The position numbers were made by a program, and so were the translations under genes. Shown here in pieces: positions 13,847 through 17,288 of a stretch of DNA of 17,288 nt. The notes beneath the pieces are model-generated. The model was given only the letters and a program-made list of their open reading frames with translations, made no database searches and was not told the origin of the DNA. This stretch comes from Tritrichomonas foetus (lineage: Eukaryota > Parabasalia > Tritrichomonadida > Tritrichomonadidae), in contig MLAK01000701.1 of NCBI GenBank assembly GCA_001839685.1, positions 5,001 to 22,288 on the forward strand. Reading direction: 5' to 3'. How positions within the stretch are numbered: the first letter of the stretch is position 1; every line of letters begins with the position of its first letter.

Positions 13847-16339
13847 TTACAGTAATCTTATTGTCTTTTCTGAATCATCACAAAGTTGTTTCCAATTAAT
13901 ATCCCCACTAGCAGTAACATGATATTTTTTGATGAGCAATTTTCTATCATTGGCATTCAAAATGACTCCACCTACTTCTTCGATTAGATTGAATAATTGT
14001 CTTGATGAAATGATATCATTCTGTTCACGAGAGAAGAGAAATCTTAAGTTGGATCGTTTGTTCCTAAGTGTAGTTTGAATTCTGTTGACAACATGCCATA
14101 CACTTTGTTCTTCTGCGTGTGTTAATGGAATCATTCCAATGTTATTCTCGTTCTTATCGATGGCGTCAACAGCCTTACATATTCTCAAATAATTAACATA
14201 ATCTGGTTTTTCTTCATCTCGGAAGGTATCAATAAGAAGTTTAAATTCACTTGGTGAAAAGTGAATACCAGTCGATCCGAAAGCACGTTGAACAGCTGCT
14301 GATTCTATTAAACCATTATGAAGTTTATCCAAAATACGGAAGTATTCATATGTGGTTGTTGAGTGTACATGATTATAATCATAAATCCGACTAAGAAGAG
14401 GTTTGACATCTTCTGGTAATGTATCAATGGGCTGTGACATTCTTGTGTTATAGGTAATATTATTTGGAACTTCAACTTCATCTTCCCATGTAGTAATTAA
14501 CTTCTTATCTTTCTTTGGACTTCCAGTTTCATCAGTTTCTACAGATCCATTGTCATTGGATTGTGTTCCAAATTCATCGAGATCTTTGGTGAAACTTAGA
14601 TAGTAAATCTTGTTTGAGGTTTCATCACAGTAGAACTGAATCAATTCATCTAGTTGTTCTGGTGGAATAGTCATTGGAAGAAGATCAAGAATCTGTTTGA
14701 ATGCAACTCTTGTTACAGTTCCTTTCTTAAATCTATCGCATGAAATGAGTTCTCCTTCAAGATCAAAACCAAACTCATTCAATGCACGATCAATTTTGGC
14801 ATATAGTGGAATTAAATGATCTGGAATTGGTCGGGAATCACGTGGGTTCCCTGAAGCGAGTTCTTGAGTTTTATAGAGTTGAATTTGTTTCGATGATGAT
14901 GTGAGTAATTCTCTCATTGATGGCGTAATGCTTATATTGTCTGTTTGTGTAGTTGTTGCACTTTGATCACCATAAGTAATATCAACATCTTCACATAAGG
15001 CTTTCCAATGGATATAATGACGAGTTTTCTTATCTTCATAAGCTTCTTTTAACAGTCTCAAATCATGATCATCGATATCATAGCCCATTTTTCTCATAGC
15101 TGCAAGGAATTGGTTTGTTGTAATTAAGCCAGATTTATCACGATCATAAATTCCAAGATATTTATGAAGCATTAATTTCTTATTCATTAAAAAGTCTCTT
15201 AGCTTTTGAAGAGAAGATTCAGTTGTTTCATTAAAATCAATTTGTCTATCTTGGCAAACTCGTTTAGCAAATTCAACATAGTCAACTGTTTTAGTTTCAT
15301 CATCTCCTAGAGATTCTACAGCAACACGAACTTCTTCTTTATCCATGTCGAAGTTAAATGAATTGATTGTCTTTAGGAATAATGTTCTTGGAACCTTTCC
15401 TGTTCCTTGTCTATCATGTGGTTTAAATAGTGACCAAATGTTGAGTTTCCTATCTTTGAAATTATCAACGACACGTTGAACAGCCTTTTCTACATCAATT
15501 TCTGGTGGAGGTGGTGTGTAATCATCTTTATCTTTAATTGAAGTAGATGCAATAAATTTGGCATAGTCAACATTTCCATTTTGATCAGAGAAGAAGTCGG
15601 CAATTTCTTCTATTTGTTCTCTTGGTAGTGGCAAGTTCAATTGATAGAGAAGAGTGAAGAATTTGTCTCTTGGAAGCATTCCGGTTTTGGTTCTATGCTC
15701 ACGCATGAAATATTCATCAATTGGAATCGATCTTGATTTAAGAAGATGAACAAATTTCGGGAAGCATGATGGAAGACCATCTGTTACTGGTTTTGGTGCT
15801 TCTTTAGGTGTATTTACTTCAATTGAATCAAGAAGTTCTTGAAGTTTTAGATAATCAATTTCACGAGTTTTCAGATCCATGGAAATTCGTGCAACGTCTT
15901 TAGCAAGTGGAAAATCAGTAAGAGCTCTAGCAAAGTTTTCAGCTGTAATTTTACCATTTGAATTTCTGTCCATGAATTTGATAAGTGATATCAAATCTGT
16001 GTTTCTTTCATACAAGTGTTTCGCTAAAGCAACATATTTTGGATTTGGATCTTTGGCCTTAACCGCTGGGGCAGGTGGATCGACTGATGATAAAAGATCA
16101 TCAATAAACTTTGCATAATTCACCCATCGTCCTTCTTTGTAATATTCAACAAGCAATGCAAGATTATCTGGATTAATTGTCATTGGAAAATCAAGAACTG
16201 TGTTTCTGAAATCGAATTCAGACATGCGAAATGGAATCTTTTTGTTATCACGTGGCGACATGATTGTCAACTTTTCACGTTGTGCAACAGCCATCATTTG
16301 CTGGAGGGTGCGCTTACGAGCGGCTTCAGCGCCATTCAT
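13847..16339 (-). CDS. Large EF-hand repeat protein with degenerate calcium loops
   Basis: 830 residues built from eight modules of roughly 80-130 residues. Each is a degenerate EF-hand pair whose second half ends in a recognisable strand-helix: VNYAKFIDDL (73), IDYLKLQELL (161), VDYAKFIA (257), VDYVEFAKRV (352), YIHWKALCED (442), IYYLSFTKDL (578), DYVNYLRIC (713), INWKQLCDD (814). The most canonical loops are DRNSNGKITAEN (124-135) and DRDKSGLITTNQ (399-410). Both lack the final Glu that gives bidentate calcium binding, so binding may be weak or absent. PPPP (276-279) and a charged, Thr/Asp-rich stretch (590-620) act as linkers. No signal peptide or membrane segment. The architecture recalls EFCAB6-like and other axonemal or cytoskeletal EF-hand proteins; the function here is unknown. 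TTCAAAAT lies 19-23 bases before the ATG. Confidence 0.88.
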   Translation of the reverse strand: MNGAEAARKRTLQQMMAVAQREKLTIMSPRDNKKIPFRMSEFDFRNTVLDFPMTINPDNLALLVEYYKEGRWVNYAKFIDDLLSSVDPPAPAVKAKDPNPKYVALAKHLYERNTDLISLIKFMDRNSNGKITAENFARALTDFPLAKDVARISMDLKTREIDYLKLQELLDSIEVNTPKEAPKPVTDGLPSCFPKFVHLLKSRSIPIDEYFMREHRTKTGMLPRDKFFTLLYQLNLPLPREQIEEIADFFSDQNGNVDYAKFIASTSIKDKDDYTPPPPEIDVEKAVQRVVDNFKDRKLNIWSLFKPHDRQGTGKVPRTLFLKTINSFNFDMDKEEVRVAVESLGDDETKTVDYVEFAKRVCQDRQIDFNETTESSLQKLRDFLMNKKLMLHKYLGIYDRDKSGLITTNQFLAAMRKMGYDIDDHDLRLLKEAYEDKKTRHYIHWKALCEDVDITYGDQSATTTQTDNISITPSMRELLTSSSKQIQLYKTQELASGNPRDSRPIPDHLIPLYAKIDRALNEFGFDLEGELISCDRFKKGTVTRVAFKQILDLLPMTIPPEQLDELIQFYCDETSNKIYYLSFTKDLDEFGTQSNDNGSVETDETGSPKKDKKLITTWEDEVEVPNNITYNTRMSQPIDTLPEDVKPLLSRIYDYNHVHSTTTYEYFRILDKLHNGLIESAAVQRAFGSTGIHFSPSEFKLLIDTFRDEEKPDYVNYLRICKAVDAIDKNENNIGMIPLTHAEEQSVWHVVNRIQTTLRNKRSNLRFLFSREQNDIISSRQLFNLIEEVGGVILNANDRKLLIKKYHVTASGDINWKQLCDDSEKTIRLL

Positions 16340-17203
16340 TTTTACAATCTAAAATTTTGAATACCGTCCGTTAAACGTATTGAATCACCAAAATTTATTT
16401 CTTTCAAAAAATCTTCAGACTTTTGATAGAATAATGAATCACTTCATCTTGAATGAAAAATCGGTCATTAAAATGATTATTCTTGTAATCAATAATATGC
16501 AATATATTTACAAGTGATTGAATAGAAAATGCAGCTAGAAATATGATATGAAGTATATAATTCGAACTAGAGTAACACATTTCATTATTGATAAAATAAT
16601 TTCCTTTGAAAATATAATTTTCTCTTAAGAAATATTTATATGATGATGAACTTTTTCTAATTGATTTTCAAAGATGTCTCAATTTATCCATCATATACGA
16701 GAAACTCTGATTCTAACTCATCATAAAATTTATCAAAGAAAATGAACAGTGTACAGATAGGGTGGCGGAAAGGGCCTGTTCAGACCCATCTAAAAAAATT
16801 CATGGGCCTGGAAGATTCTTTCTTTTTTTTTCCATGACAAAATTCAATGTTTAAATGGTCAAATTATATTGCATTGTTCCGAGTTTTTCTTCGGGTATCA
16901 AAGGTCTTTTCATGCATATATAGTAGGAATCCTTGATATTAAATAACCTCTAGTGCTAAAAAGCGAAACTAAAAAAAAAAGATGAAATTCAATAATTTCG
17001 AAAAATCGATAAGAATGATTTTATTAAGAAATAATATTATATTTATTATCAGCAATTTATCAAAGTATGTATTATTGGATAAATAGATGAAATTGGAAAA
17101 AAATTAAGCAAATGATATAATTATCCAAATTATTGTATCATGTTTTTAGTATCAATTATAAATAATTGCTTAGAAAGCAAATCAGTCTTATCAATAATTC
17201 GCT
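16340..17203. other. Intergenic region upstream of the EF-hand gene
   Basis: 864 bases, AT-rich except for a GC-rich island at 16758-16811. No ORF worth calling. It would contain the EF-hand promoter at its left end and the 3' end of the gene entering from the right. Confidence 0.5.
16758..16811. repeat. GC-rich island with hairpin and repeated GGGCCTG
   Basis: TAGGGTGGCGG (16758-16768) is followed by GGGCCTG (16772-16778), TT and CAGACCC (16781-16787), a near-perfect short hairpin, and a second GGGCCTG at 16804-16810. The composition stands out from its surroundings. TAGGGTGGC is the kind of start seen at hAT-type transposon ends, but no matching opposite end is in the window. Confidence 0.35.
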
Positions 17204-17288
17204 TTATTGTTTCTTTCCCATGAAAACTCCTCGTGACTTGATAAGGTTATAACTTGAACGACTTCTTTCAGGATTATTCAATTTTTTT
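17204..17288 (-). CDS. Possible C-terminal end of a gene entering from the right
   Basis: From the window edge a minus-strand frame stays open for 27 codons to TAA at 17206-17204. The last residues read NNPERSRSSYNLIKSR then GVFMGKKQ. The composition (Arg, Ser, Pro, Gly) and higher GC look coding compared with the flanking DNA. The stop is followed by A (TAAA), like the combined stop/poly(A) signal of Trichomonas. Only a short frame is visible, so chance openness is possible; no family can be suggested. Confidence 0.4.
   Translation of the reverse strand, partial: KKLNNPERSRSSYNLIKSRGVFMGKKQ

Noticed and set aside
1..17288. CRISPR arrays, bacterial operon signals or rRNA genes
   Set aside because: None seen; gene content and spacing are eukaryotic.

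Overview
The window looks like nuclear DNA of a parabasalid protist, most likely Tritrichomonas or a close relative. The evidence is indirect. The DNA is AT-rich, the genes are intronless and closely spaced on both strands, and several starts have a TCAYTW motif like the Trichomonas initiator a few bases upstream. The protein set is eukaryotic: a TKL-type kinase start, Rab GTPase, tubby domain, Ulp1-type protease and EF-hand repeats. No database search was possible, so the species is an inference.

Layout, left to right. (1) 1-290, minus: N-terminal piece of a protein-kinase-like protein with degenerate ATP-site motifs. (2) 985-2076, plus: class V PLP aminotransferase. (3) 2592-3161, minus: Rab-like GTPase with Met at the catalytic Gln position. 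(4) 3973-4749, minus: CUE-like domain protein, divergent from (5) 4935-6194, plus: coiled-coil protein. (6) 6423-7253, minus: HAD phosphatase of the NagD/p-nitrophenylphosphatase type. (7) 7566-8810, minus: tubby-like protein. (8) 8952-11513: a complete hAT transposon with 8-bp target duplications and 10-bp terminal inverted repeats. Its transposase frame is closed by three in-frame stops. Near its right end lies a sequence that resembles a tRNA-derived, poly(A)-tailed retroposon in the opposite orientation. (9) 11974-13458, plus: Ulp1/SENP8-like C48 protease with a long N-terminal extension. (10) 13847-16339, minus: 830-residue protein of eight degenerate EF-hand modules. (11) 17204-17288, minus: possible C-terminal end of another gene.

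The chromosomal genes do not form an obvious pathway; they are independent housekeeping, signalling and cytoskeletal functions, as expected in a compact eukaryotic genome. The hAT sits in the shared upstream region of the divergent tubby and protease genes. Removing it and one target copy leaves an intergenic gap of about 0.6 kb. The most noteworthy region is the transposon with its nested SINE-like insertion: retroposons of that kind would be unexpected in a trichomonad, whose known repeats are mostly DNA transposons.
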